Notes under the pieces: generated by a model
What the model saw: the letters and a program-made list of their open reading frames with translations, nothing else
Told to the model about the DNA's origin: nothing
Database searches by the model: none
Shown here: piece by piece, positions 1 through 9,304 of the stretch
How the letters are laid out: each line of letters begins with the position of its first letter
Numbering within the stretch: position 1 is the first letter of the stretch
Origin: Streptomyces gardneri
GTDB lineage: Bacteria > Actinomycetota > Actinomycetes > Streptomycetales > Streptomycetaceae
Assembly: GCF_006539185.1 (NCBI RefSeq)
Contig: NZ_BJMN01000064.1
Coordinates: 1 to 38,411, forward strand
Length of the DNA stretch: 38,411 nucleotides
Direction of reading: 5' to 3'
Translations under genes and position numbers: made by a program

Positions 1-3000
1 ACCCACGATCGCGATCGGATCGTCGTCGGTCGCACGGTCACCGAATGAAGCGCCCCGCTCGGCCACGACGGACGCGTTCGCCGCCGCTCCCTCCTTCAAC
101 CCGGGTACCTGGGCGAGGAGATGGGACGCGAGCGCCGCCGGCGAGGGATGGTCGAAGACCGTGGTCGCGGGGAGCCGCAGGCCGGTGGCGGCGTTCAGCC
201 GGTTGCGGAGTTCCACCCCGGCCAGGGAGTCGAAGCCGAGGTCCTTGAAGGATCGCTCCGCCCCGACCGCGGCGGAGTCGGCGTGCCCGAGGACGTCCGC
301 GACGACACCCGTCACGAGCGCCACGGCTGTGCTGCGCCGCTCCTCGGGGGACTGTGCGGCGAGCCCGCTCAGCCATCCGCCGGACGTGTCCGCCGCCTCG
401 GCGGCCGTCCGCGCGGCACGGCGCGGGCGCGCCCGGACGAGGCCGCGCCACAGCGCCGGAGGCTGTCCGTCCGTGCCCCGGTGGGCGGTGGGACGGAGCC
501 CGGCGGGTACGAGGAGGGCGTCGTCCCGGGCGACCGCGGCGTCGAAGAGCGCGAGGCCCTGCTCCGGGGTGAGCGCGGTGATTCCGGCCCGGCTCCAGCG
601 GGCGAGGTCGGCGGCGCCGAGCGTGCCGCCCATGCCGTGCGTGCCGTCCCAGAGGCCCCAGGCCAGCGACGTGGCGGCCAGGCCCGTGGCGGCGCGGTGG
701 GCGGCGAGGGCGTCGAGGCCCGTGTTGGCCGCCGCGTAGTTGGCCTGGCCGGCGGTGCCGACGATGCCGGAGACGGAGGAGAAGAGGACGAAGGCGCCGA
801 GCCGCAGGTCCTTGGTCAGCTCGTGCAGGTTCCACGCGGCGTCGACCTTCGGGCGCAGTGCCGCGTCCAGCCGTTCCGGTGTGAGCGCCTCCACCGTCGC
901 GTCGTCGACGACTCCCGCCGTGTGCACGACGGCCGTCAGCGGATGCTCGGCGGGCACGGTGGCGATCACCCGCGCCAGGCTCTCGCGGTCGGCGGCGTCG
1001 GCGGCGGCGAACGCCACCTCCGCGCCGAGCCCTGCGAGGTCCTCGCCCAGGTCGGCCGCGCCGGGGGCGTCGGCCCCGCGACGGCTCACCAGCAGCAGCC
1101 GGCGTACCCCGTGACGCTCCACGAGGTGGCGGGCGAGGAGCGCTCCGAGGCCTCCGGTGCCCCCGGTGACGAGGACGGTGCCGTCGGGGCCGAAGCGGTC
1201 GGCGCCGCCGGCGGTGTCCTCGCTCGAAAGGGCGGCGGTACGGGCCAGCCTCGGCGCGAGCAGTCGGCCGTCCCGTGCCGCGAGCTGCGGCTCGTCCCCG
1301 GCCGTGGCCGCGCGGATCAGCTCCTCGGCTCCGTCGCGCTCGCCTTCGGCTTCACCCAGGTCCAGGAGGAACAGGCGTCCCGGGTTCTCGGACTGGGCGG
1401 AGCGGACGAGGCCCCACAGGGGGCCGGTGGCGAGGGAGGTGACGTCCTCGCCGGGGAGTGCGGCGACCGCGCCCCTGGTGACGCACACCAGTCGCGAGCC
1501 GTCGAAGCGCGGCTCGGACAGGAACTCCTGGACGATGGCGAGGGTGCGCCGGACGGCTGTGCGTGCGGCGGCGGACGGGTCCCCGTCGATCGTCCAGCGG
1601 TCGGCCCGGAGGACGACGTCCGTGGCGCCGAGCTCCACGAGGTCGCCGAGGCCGGCGAGGTCGACGAGTTCCTCGACCTCCACGGCTCCGCGCCCTGCGG
1701 GTTCCGGTGTGCCGGTCTCCGTCCACGTGACCGTGAACAGGGCGTCGTCGACGCGCCCGGCGGTCGTGCCCAGCCTGTCCTTCGCCACCGCGCGCAGGGT
1801 CAGGGACTCCACGGTGGCAACGGGCGCACCGGTGGTGTCGGTGAGGCGGAGCGTGACCGTGTCCGAGCCGGTGGGTGTGATCCGGACGCGGAGCGCGGTG
1901 GCGCCTTCGGCGTGGAGGGTCACCCCCGCCCACGCGAACGGCAGCCGGATCCGGTCGGTCGCGTCGGCATCGGCGTCGGCACCGGCAGCTGCGTTGCCCT
2001 CCAGGACGATCGGGTGGAGCGCCGCGTCGAGCAGCGCCGGGTGTACGCCGAAGAGCCCCGCGCTCTCGTGCTGCGCCGCGGGCAGCCGGATCTCGGCGAG
2101 CGTGTCGGCGCCGTCGCGCCACAGCCCCGTCAGGCCCTGGAAGGCCGGACCGTATCCGTAGCCGAGCTCCGCGAGCCGGTCGTAGACGCCGTCGAGGGGT
2201 GCGGCGGTCGCCGCCGCGGGCGGCCAGGCCGCTGATCCGTCCTCGCCGGTGCCGGGGTGGTCCGACTCCGTGGCCGGGTCCCCTTCGCCGAGTACGCCGG
2301 AGACATGGCGGGTCCACTCCCGGGGCGCGTCGTCACCGGTGTCCGCTCCGCCGGAGTCGGGGCTGCTGTACACGCCGAACGTGCGCCCGGTCGGCGACTC
2401 GCCGTCGCCGCTCACACCGACCTGGATGCGGACGGCACCCCGCTCGGGCAGGACGAGCGGCGCTTCGAGGGTGAGCTCCTCCACCCGGACCGCCCCGACG
2501 TGGTCGCCCGCCGCGAGGGCGAGCTCCAGGAAGGCGGTGGCCGGCAGCAGGACGGCGCCGTTGACCACGTGGTCGGCCAGCCAGGGCTGGTCCGCCAGGG
2601 AGAGACGGCCGGTCAGCAGGACGCCGTCGCCGCCGGCGACCTCGACCGTGGTCGTCAGCAGCGGGTGCCGCGCCGGGTCGAAGCCGAGTGCGCGGGCGTC
2701 CGTACGGGCCTCGGGCGTCAGCCAGTAGTGCTCGCGCCGGAAGGCGTACGTGGGCAGGTCCGTGCGGCGCCCGTCCGGGAAGAACGACGCCCGGTCCAAG
2801 GGCGCGCCGTGGACATGGGCGGTCGCGAGACCGGCGGTGAGGGTCTCGGTCTCGGGGCGTCCCGCGCGCAGCAGCGGGACGACCGTGACCTCCCGGGCGT
2901 CCGGGGCATCCGTGCCGGGCGCGAGAGCCTCCTCGGCGAGTGCCGTGAGGACGGCGTCGGGGCCGATCTCGACGAGGACGCTCGCGTCCTGGGCGGCAAG

Positions 3001-6000
3001 GGTGCGGACGGCGTCCAGGAAGCGCACGGGCCGCCGGATCTGGTCGACCCAGTACGCGGGCGAGGTGAGCTCGCCGGACGTGACGAGCGCGCCGGTGACC
3101 GTGGAGACGACGGGGATCCGCGGCTCCTCGAAGGTCAGGCCCTCGGCGACCCGGAGGAACTCGTCGAGGACGTCGTCCATGTGCGGGGAGTGGAAGGCGT
3201 GGCTGACGCGCAGCCTGCGGGTGCGTCGACCGCGTCCCGCCCATACGGCGCGGATCTCCTCGGCGGCGTCCGCGTCGCCGGAGACGACCACGGCGGCGGG
3301 TCCGTTGACGGCGGCGACGGCGACCCTGCCCTCGTAGCCCTTCAGGGACTCGACGACCTCGGCCTCGCCCGCCTGCACGGCGATCATCGCGCCGCCCTCG
3401 CGGGCCGACTGCATGAGCCGGCCGCGGGCGGTGACGAGACGTGCGGCGTCGTCGAGGGAGAGGACACCGGCGACGTGCGCGGCGGCGATCTCGCCGACGG
3501 AGTGGCCGGTGAGCAGGTCGGGTTCGAGGCCGTGGTGTTCGAGGAGGCGGAACAGCGCCACCTCGAAGGCGAAGAGGGCGGGCTGGGTGTACGCGGTGAG
3601 GTCCAGCTCCTCCCCTGCGGCGACGGTCTCCCGCAGCGGCCGGTCGAGGTGACGGTCGAGGGCCGCGTACACGGTGTCGAGGGCGGCGGCGAACACGGGG
3701 TGCGCGGCGCGCAGTTCCTCGCCCATGGCGGGGCGCTGCGCTCCCTGGCCGGTGAACAGGAAGGCCGTGCGTCCGGCCCTGGCCGCGTCGCCGGTGACCA
3801 GGCCCGTGGCCTGCTCCCCGCGGCCGAGGGCGTCGAGCCCGGCGAGCAGCTCGTCCCTGGTGACGGCGGTGAGGGCGGCCCTGTGTTCGAAGGCGGTACG
3901 GGCGGCCAGCGAGCGTCCGAGGTCGGCGACGGTGACGTCCGGTCGGCCGTCGAGGAAGGTCCGCAGCCGGACGGCCTGGGCGCGCAGGGCGGCGTCGTCG
4001 CGCGCGGAGACCACGACGGGGGTGCGTACGGGTTCGGGGGCGGCGACCGGGGCCGGCGTGGTGGTGGCGGTGATGTCCGCCGCTTCCCCTGCTTCCCCGG
4101 CTTCCGGGGCGGTGGTGGTGACCGCCGCTTCCCCTGCTTCCGGGGCCTGTTCGACCACGACGTGGGCGTTGGTGCCGCTGATGCCGAAGGAGGAGATCGC
4201 CGCGCGGCGCGGGCGGCCCGTCTCCGGCCACTCCCGCTCCTCGGTGAGGAGCTCGACGTCGCCGGCCTCCCAGTCGACGCGGGTGGTGGGCCGGTCCACG
4301 TGGAGCGTCCTGGGCAGGACGCCGTGGCGCATGGCGAGGACCATCTTGATGAGCCCGCCCACGCCCGCGGCGGCCTGCGCGTGGCCGATGTTCGACTTCA
4401 GCGAGCCGAGCTGGAGCGGAGCGCTCTCGCCGCGGTCCCGGCCGTAGGTGCCGAGGATCGCCTCGGCCTCGATGGGGTCGCCGAGCCGGGTGCCCGTGCC
4501 GTGCGCCTCGACGGCGTCGACGTCGGCGGGGGTGAGCCCGGCGTCGGCCAGGGCCTGTCGGATGACGCGCTGCTGGGACGGGCCGTTGGGGGCGGTGAGC
4601 CCGTTGGAGGCGCCGTCCTGGTTGACGGCGCTGCCCCGGATCACGGCGAGCACGGGGTGGCCGTTGCGCTCGGCGTCCGAGAGCCGCTCGACGACGAGGA
4701 GGCCGACGCCCTCGGCCCAGGAGGTGCCGTCGGCGGAGTCGGAGAAGGCCTTGGAGCGGCCGTCGGCGGCGAGGCCGCGCTGCCGCGAGAACTCGACGAA
4801 CATGCCGGGTGTCGACATGACGGTCGCTCCGCCGGCGAGCGCGAGGCTCGACTCGCCCTGCCGCAGCGAACGGACGGCCAGGTGCAGCGCGACGAGGGAG
4901 GACGAGCAGGCCGTGTCGACGGTGACCGCAGGCCCGGTGAGGCCGAGCTGGTAGGCGATGCGGCCCGACATCACGCTGGGCGTGGTCCCGGTCAGGAGGT
5001 GGCCCTCGACGCCCTCGGCTCCGTCGTGCATGCGCGGGCCGTAGTCCAGGGCGGTGGCGCCGACGAAGACGGCCGTCCGGCTGCCCTTGAGGCCTTCGGG
5101 GTCGAGCCCGGCACTCTCGACGGCCTCCCACGCCGTCTCCAGGAGGAGCCGCTGCTGTGGGTCCATGCCGAGGGCCTCGCGGGGCGATATCCCGAAGAAG
5201 CCGGCGTCGAACAGGGCGGCGTCGTGCAGGAATCCGCCCTCGCGGACCGAGCTCTTGCCGCTGCGGTCGGGGTCGGCGTCGAAGAGGTCCTCGTCCCAGC
5301 CCCGGTCGGTGGGCAGCCCCGAGACGGCGTCGCGCCCCTCGAAGACGAGCCGCCACAGGTCCTCGGGGGAGGTGACGCCGCCGGGGTAGCGGCAGGCCAT
5401 GCCGATGATCGCGATGGGCTCGGCGGTGGTGTCCGCCGGGGTCGCGGGCGGTATCCCGTCGGCCGATCCGGTCTCGCCGCTGCCGCCGGTGAGCAGGTCG
5501 CCCAGGTGGGCGGCGAGGGCGCGCGGCGTCGGGTGGTCGAAGAGCAGTCCGCTGGGCAGGCGCAGTCCCGTGTCGTCGACGAGCGCGTTCCGCAGCTCGA
5601 CGGACATGAGGGAATCGAAGCCCAGCTCCTTGAAGGTGAGGCCGAGTTCGACGCGGGTCGGGTCGGCGTACTCGAGGACGGCGGCGACGTGCGCGCGCAC
5701 GCGTTCGGTCGTCTCGTGGCGAGCCGGCCGATCGCCGCCGCCCGCGCCCGCGCCCGGCGTCACGCCCGCGGCCGGGCCGGTGCCCGCACCGGTGCCGGAT
5801 CGGCCCGCCGTGAGCGGCGCCGCCGTTCGCGCGGTGCCGTCGAACCAGTGGCGTTCGCGCTGGAAGGCGTAGGTCGGCAGGGGCACCCTGACGGTGCCGG
5901 TGCTCGCGTGCCCGGCGGTCCAGTCGACGTCGTGGCCCCGGACGAAGACGGTGGCGAGTGCGGCGAGCAGCGACTGGGGCTCCGGGCGGCCCTTGCGCAG

Positions 6001-8568
6001 GGCGGAGACCGCCGCGGCGGCCTCCTGGTCGCGTACGGAGTCCGCCGCCATCGCGGAGCAGACCCCGTCGGGACCGAGTTCCAGGAAGGTGTCGGCGCCC
6101 GACTCCTCCAGGGTGCGTACGGCGTCGAGGAAGCGTACGGGCCTGCGGACCTGGTCCACCCAGTACTCGGGATCGCTCCATTGACCCGCCGTCACGGGCA
6201 GGCCCGTCACCGTGGACACGACGTCGACACGGGGCTCCTGGAAGTCCAGCTCTTCGACGACCCGTCGGAAGTCGTCGAGCATCGGCTCCATGAGCGGCGA
6301 GTGGAAGGCGTGCGAGACGCTGAGCCGCTTCGTCCGGCGGCCCTGTTCGCGCAGCAGCTCGGCGACGTCGAGGACGGCTCGCTCGGCGCCCGCGAGGACG
6401 ACCGCGCGGGGGCCGTTCACGGCCGCGAGGGAGAGCTCCCGCTCGCGTCCCGCGAGGTGCGGCAGCACTTCCTCCTCGCTCGCCTCGACCGCGACCATCG
6501 CGCCGCCCTCGGGCAGCGCCTGCATGAGGCGGCCGCGCGCCGCGACGAGGCGGGCGGCGTCGCGCAGCGAGAGGACCCCGGCGACGTGGGCGGCGCTGAT
6601 CTCGCCGACGGAGTGGCCGGCGAGCAGGTCGGGCGTGACGCCCCAGGACTCGACGAGGCGGTGGAGGGCGACCTCCACGGCGAAGAGTGCGGGCTGTGTG
6701 TGGACGGTGCGGTCGAGGGTGTCGCCCGCCGCGACGAGTTCGGCGAGGGGCCGGTCGAGGAGGGGGTCCAGTTCGGCGGCGACGGCGTCGAAGGCCGTCG
6801 CGAAGGCCGGGTGGGCGGCGTACAACTCCATGCCCATGCCCGTACGTTGGGCACCCTGGCCGCTGAACAGGACGGCGAGGCGCCCGGGGGCGGGGGTGCC
6901 GGTGACCACGCCGGGCGCGGGCGTTCCGGCGGCGAGGGCGCCGAGGCCGTCGAGGAGGCGGGCGCGGTCCTGGGCGAGGACGACGGACCGGTGCGTGAAG
7001 ACCGTACGGGTGGTGACCAGCGACCGGGCGAGTGCGGCGGGCGCGAGCTCCGGGTCCGCTTCGACGGCCTCGTGCAGGCGCCGGGCCTGGGCGCGCAGGG
7101 CCTCGCCGCCGCGGCCGGTGACGACGAAGGGCAGCGTGGCCCCGCTGTCGACGGGGGTCGCCTCACCGGTGTCGGGCTGCTCGCGGTCCTGGGCGGGGCC
7201 TTCGCTGAGGACGACGTGGGCGTTGGTGCCGCCCATGCCGAACGAGCTGACGCCGGCGAGGAGTTCACGGTCCGGGTGCGGCCACTCCCGCAGGCCCTCG
7301 GGCACGTCGAGCCCGAGGGTGTCGAGCGGGATGTCCGGGTGGGGCGTACGGAAGTTGAGGCTCGCCGGGATCCGGCGGCGGCCGAGCGCGAGGAGCGTCT
7401 TGATGAGGCCGACGATGCCGGCGGCGCCTTCGAGGTGCCCGACGTTCGTCTTGGCCGAGCCGACGAGCAGGGGTTCGTCCGCGGGGCGCGCCGCGCCGAG
7501 GACCGCGCCGAGCGCGGCGGCCTCGATGGGGTCGCCGACGGGGGTTCCGGTGCCGTGGAGTTCGACGTACTGGACGGCGGACGGGTCCAGGGCAGCCTTC
7601 CGGTACGCCTCGCGCAGCACCTTCTCCTGGGCGGCCCTGCTGGGCACGGTGAGACCCGGGGTGGCTCCGTCGTTGTTGACGGCGCTGGCGCGGATGACGC
7701 CGTGGACACGGTCGCCGTCGGCGAGGGCGCGGGAGAGCGGCTTGAGGACGACGACTCCGCCGCCCTCGCCCCGGACGAATCCGTTGGCCCGCGCGTCGAA
7801 CGTGTAGGCGGTGCCGTCCGGGGAGAGTCCGCCGAAGCGCTCCTCCGTCACGGCGCTCTCCGCGAGGATGTTGAGGTTCACGCCGGCGACGAGCGCCGTC
7901 GTGGACTCCCCCGCGCGCAGGGACTCGCAGGCCAGGTGCACGGCGACGAGCGAGGACGACTGCGCGGCGTCGACGGTGAGGCTCGGGCCCTGCAGGCCGA
8001 GGTGGTACGAGACGCGGTTGGCGATGACGCCCCGGTTCACGCCCGCCATGGTGTGCTGGGTGATGGCCTGCTCGCCGTGCTGGTAGAGGAGGCTCGTGTA
8101 GTCGTCCCGCAGGGTGCCGACGAAGACGGCGGTGCGGCTTCCGGCGAGGGTGCCGGGGACGATTCCGGCGTCCTCCAGCGCCTCCCAGGCGAGTTCGAGG
8201 ACCAGTCGCTGCTGCGGGTCCATGGCCGCGGCCTCGCGGGGCGAGATCCCGAAGAAGGCCGCGTCGAAGAGGTCGAGGGAGTCGAGGAAGCCTCCCCGGC
8301 GGACACCGGACTCCGCCGGCTCCTCGGCGTCCGCTCCCCCGAGCACCGAAGTCCACCGGCCGGAGGGCACGTCGGTGACGGCGCTCTCCCCGTTCCGCAG
8401 CAGCTCCCAGAAGGCGGCCGGGTTCGAGGCCTTCGGCAGGCGGCAGGACATGCCGACGACGGCGATGGCCTCGTTCATCGGACGGGTCGCCTCCCCGGAC
8501 GAACGGGCCTCGTCGGCCGTCGCGGGAATCCCGTCGTTCGTCGTCACGCCTGGCCGCCTCTTCGTCAC
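1..8568 (-). CDS. Modular type I polyketide synthase: KSQ loading module, module 1 (KS-AT-DH-KR-ACP), start of module 2; 3' end outside window
   Basis: The frame is open for 2,856 residues and runs off base 1. Loading module: KS about 31-455 whose active site reads DAAQSSS, with Gln203 replacing Cys, the mark of a decarboxylating KSQ; AT with GHSVGE (Ser653) and HAFH, the malonyl-type motif; ACP with GFDSL (Ser986). Module 1: KS from about 1049 with DTACSSS (Cys1221); AT (Ser1690, again HAFH); DH with HxxxGxxxxP at His2000 and a later LLDAALHP; KR with GGTGGLG near 2463, a VDD motif suggesting B-type stereochemistry, and Tyr2611; ACP (Ser2781). The next KS begins at DDDPIAIVG. Expected product of this part: an acetyl starter extended once with malonyl to a 2-enoyl thioester (inference). 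The GTG at 8568 has GGGGGA just upstream; the ATG at 8478 is an alternative start. It is transcribed away from the SnoaL-like gene. Confidence 0.95.
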   Translation of the reverse strand, partial: MTKRRPGVTTNDGIPATADEARSSGEATRPMNEAIAVVGMSCRLPKASNPAAFWELLRNGESAVTDVPSGRWTSVLGGADAEEPAESGVRRGGFLDSLDLFDAAFFGISPREAAAMDPQQRLVLELAWEALEDAGIVPGTLAGSRTAVFVGTLRDDYTSLLYQHGEQAITQHTMAGVNRGVIANRVSYHLGLQGPSLTVDAAQSSSLVAVHLACESLRAGESTTALVAGVNLNILAESAVTEERFGGLSPDGTAYTFDARANGFVRGEGGGVVVLKPLSRALADGDRVHGVIRASAVNNDGATPGLTVPSRAAQEKVLREAYRKAALDPSAVQYVELHGTGTPVGDPIEAAALGAVLGAARPADEPLLVGSAKTNVGHLEGAAGIVGLIKTLLALGRRRIPASLNFRTPHPDIPLDTLGLDVPEGLREWPHPDRELLAGVSSFGMGGTNAHVVLSEGPAQDREQPDTGEATPVDSGATLPFVVTGRGGEALRAQARRLHEAVEADPELAPAALARSLVTTRTVFTHRSVVLAQDRARLLDGLGALAAGTPAPGVVTGTPAPGRLAVLFSGQGAQRTGMGMELYAAHPAFATAFDAVAAELDPLLDRPLAELVAAGDTLDRTVHTQPALFAVEVALHRLVESWGVTPDLLAGHSVGEISAAHVAGVLSLRDAARLVAARGRLMQALPEGGAMVAVEASEEEVLPHLAGRERELSLAAVNGPRAVVLAGAERAVLDVAELLREQGRRTKRLSVSHAFHSPLMEPMLDDFRRVVEELDFQEPRVDVVSTVTGLPVTAGQWSDPEYWVDQVRRPVRFLDAVRTLEESGADTFLELGPDGVCSAMAADSVRDQEAAAAVSALRKGRPEPQSLLAALATVFVRGHDVDWTAGHASTGTVRVPLPTYAFQRERHWFDGTARTAAPLTAGRSGTGAGTGPAAGVTPGAGAGGGDRPARHETTERVRAHVAAVLEYADPTRVELGLTFKELGFDSLMSVELRNALVDDTGLRLPSGLLFDHPTPRALAAHLGDLLTGGSGETGSADGIPPATPADTTAEPIAIIGMACRYPGGVTSPEDLWRLVFEGRDAVSGLPTDRGWDEDLFDADPDRSGKSSVREGGFLHDAALFDAGFFGISPREALGMDPQQRLLLETAWEAVESAGLDPEGLKGSRTAVFVGATALDYGPRMHDGAEGVEGHLLTGTTPSVMSGRIAYQLGLTGPAVTVDTACSSSLVALHLAVRSLRQGESSLALAGGATVMSTPGMFVEFSRQRGLAADGRSKAFSDSADGTSWAEGVGLLVVERLSDAERNGHPVLAVIRGSAVNQDGASNGLTAPNGPSQQRVIRQALADAGLTPADVDAVEAHGTGTRLGDPIEAEAILGTYGRDRGESAPLQLGSLKSNIGHAQAAAGVGGLIKMVLAMRHGVLPRTLHVDRPTTRVDWEAGDVELLTEEREWPETGRPRRAAISSFGISGTNAHVVVEQAPEAGEAAVTTTAPEAGEAGEAADITATTTPAPVAAPEPVRTPVVVSARDDAALRAQAVRLRTFLDGRPDVTVADLGRSLAARTAFEHRAALTAVTRDELLAGLDALGRGEQATGLVTGDAARAGRTAFLFTGQGAQRPAMGEELRAAHPVFAAALDTVYAALDRHLDRPLRETVAAGEELDLTAYTQPALFAFEVALFRLLEHHGLEPDLLTGHSVGEIAAAHVAGVLSLDDAARLVTARGRLMQSAREGGAMIAVQAGEAEVVESLKGYEGRVAVAAVNGPAAVVVSGDADAAEEIRAVWAGRGRRTRRLRVSHAFHSPHMDDVLDEFLRVAEGLTFEEPRIPVVSTVTGALVTSGELTSPAYWVDQIRRPVRFLDAVRTLAAQDASVLVEIGPDAVLTALAEEALAPGTDAPDAREVTVVPLLRAGRPETETLTAGLATAHVHGAPLDRASFFPDGRRTDLPTYAFRREHYWLTPEARTDARALGFDPARHPLLTTTVEVAGGDGVLLTGRLSLADQPWLADHVVNGAVLLPATAFLELALAAGDHVGAVRVEELTLEAPLVLPERGAVRIQVGVSGDGESPTGRTFGVYSSPDSGGADTGDDAPREWTRHVSGVLGEGDPATESDHPGTGEDGSAAWPPAAATAAPLDGVYDRLAELGYGYGPAFQGLTGLWRDGADTLAEIRLPAAQHESAGLFGVHPALLDAALHPIVLEGNAAAGADADADATDRIRLPFAWAGVTLHAEGATALRVRITPTGSDTVTLRLTDTTGAPVATVESLTLRAVAKDRLGTTAGRVDDALFTVTWTETGTPEPAGRGAVEVEELVDLAGLGDLVELGATDVVLRADRWTIDGDPSAAARTAVRRTLAIVQEFLSEPRFDGSRLVCVTRGAVAALPGEDVTSLATGPLWGLVRSAQSENPGRLFLLDLGEAEGERDGAEELIRAATAGDEPQLAARDGRLLAPRLARTAALSSEDTAGGADRFGPDGTVLVTGGTGGLGALLARHLVERHGVRRLLLVSRRGADAPGAADLGEDLAGLGAEVAFAAADAADRESLARVIATVPAEHPLTAVVHTAGVVDDATVEALTPERLDAALRPKVDAAWNLHELTKDLRLGAFVLFSSVSGIVGTAGQANYAAANTGLDALAAHRAATGLAATSLAWGLWDGTHGMGGTLGAADLARWSRAGITALTPEQGLALFDAAVARDDALLVPAGLRPTAHRGTDGQPPALWRGLVRARPRRAARTAAEAADTSGGWLSGLAAQSPEERRSTAVALVTGVVADVLGHADSAAVGAERSFKDLGFDSLAGVELRNRLNAATGLRLPATTVFDHPSPAALASHLLAQVPGLKEGAAANASVVAERGASFGDRATDDDPIAIVG

Positions 8569-8633
8569 TGAATCCCCCAACGGACTTCCCCAACTACTGC
8601 CGCTTTTCCGCCCCGCGGATCAGCTCGGGTTTT

Positions 8634-8677
8634 GTTGACGTCAACGACCATACAGACGGGCGGAATAGGCCCTGCAA
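8634..8677 (-). promoter_or_regulatory. Candidate PKS promoter with adjacent perfect palindrome
   Basis: In the 249-bp gap between the PKS and the SnoaL-like gene, the minus strand has TTGCAG (8672-8677) and TATGGT (8647-8652) separated by 19 bp, plausible -35 and -10 boxes though the spacer is long. Immediately downstream is a perfect 12-bp palindrome, GTTGACGTCAAC (8634-8645), a possible operator. The rest of the gap shows no gene. A GTTACCG motif lies at about 8690 and a single GTGACC on the minus strand at 8767-8772. The call rests on pattern only. Confidence 0.35.
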
Positions 8678-8817
8678 ATGCTCGGTAACTCGCTGCGGGC
8701 AGGGGAAGTCGCTCACCGACGAGTCATTCATGGGCGGTCGATTACTCCTCACTGAACCCCTCGTGAGGTCACCGGAGATAGCCTTCGAGCGCCAGTGGAA
8801 TTAGCCGTGCAGTTCAC

Positions 8818-9234
8818 ATGGAAAGCGGGCACGAATTCGCTATGACGAGCCTTATCGACGACTTCGCTCTGACCGACGACGCGACCAAGCAGACCGAGCT
8901 CTACGTCCGGGCCTTCAACTCGGGCGACCCTGATCTCGTCAATCTGCTCTACACCGAGACGGCGGTCTCCGCGTGGGAGGCGGACAAGCCGCTCACCGGC
9001 CAGGCGCGCAAGGACGCGCTCGCGGAGTTCCTCTCCCTCGGCCCGAAGATGACGGCCACGCTCCGCCACTCCTACGTGGCCGGCGACGCCGCGCTCCTGG
9101 TCGTGGACTGGCGGATCGACGTCACGGGCGCCGACGGCGTCGCGGAGGTCCACGAGGGCGTGGGCAACGACGTCCTGCGGCTCGGCGCGGACGGCAAGTG
9201 GCGCTTCGCCATCGACTACCCGAACGGCAGCTGA
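8818..9234 (+). CDS. SnoaL/NTF2-like small protein (DUF4440 type)
   Basis: A 138-residue protein (130 if the second ATG, at 8842, is used; neither start has a clear ribosome binding site). The fold signature is NTF2-like: an N-terminal helix with LYVRAFNSGDPDLVNLLY followed by strands ending in GKWRFAIDYPNG, as in the SgcJ/EcaC-like DUF4440 group. Members include polyketide cyclases, isomerases, hydrolases and proteins without known activity, so the reaction cannot be read from the sequence. It is divergent from the PKS and convergent with the type II thioesterase, with a strong shared hairpin after its stop. It differs from the second SnoaL-like protein at 30.5-30.9 kb. A role in handling the polyketide chain is only suggested by position. 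Confidence 0.8.
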   Translation: MESGHEFAMTSLIDDFALTDDATKQTELYVRAFNSGDPDLVNLLYTETAVSAWEADKPLTGQARKDALAEFLSLGPKMTATLRHSYVAGDAALLVVDWRIDVTGADGVAEVHEGVGNDVLRLGADGKWRFAIDYPNGS

Positions 9235-9248
9235 CGCCTCAGGGGACG

Positions 9249-9294
9249 GAGAAGGGGCCCTGCTTCCGGTCGACCGGAAGCAGGGCCCCTTCTC
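9249..9294. terminator. Perfect 46-nt palindrome, bidirectional terminator
   Basis: The 46 bases are a perfect inverted repeat centred on GGTCGACC. It lies between the convergent stops of the SnoaL-like gene (9234) and the thioesterase gene (9305), so it can end transcription from both sides. There is no long T tract, as is usual in high-GC actinomycetes. Confidence 0.85.
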
Positions 9295-9304
9295 TTGCGT
9301 CCTG

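Noticed and set aside
2257..8571. Plus-strand open frame of 2,104 codons opposite the PKS
   Set aside because: It is antisense to the PKS; its translation is Gly/Arg/Glu-rich without family motifs, whereas the minus frame shows intact KS, AT, DH, KR and ACP motifs.
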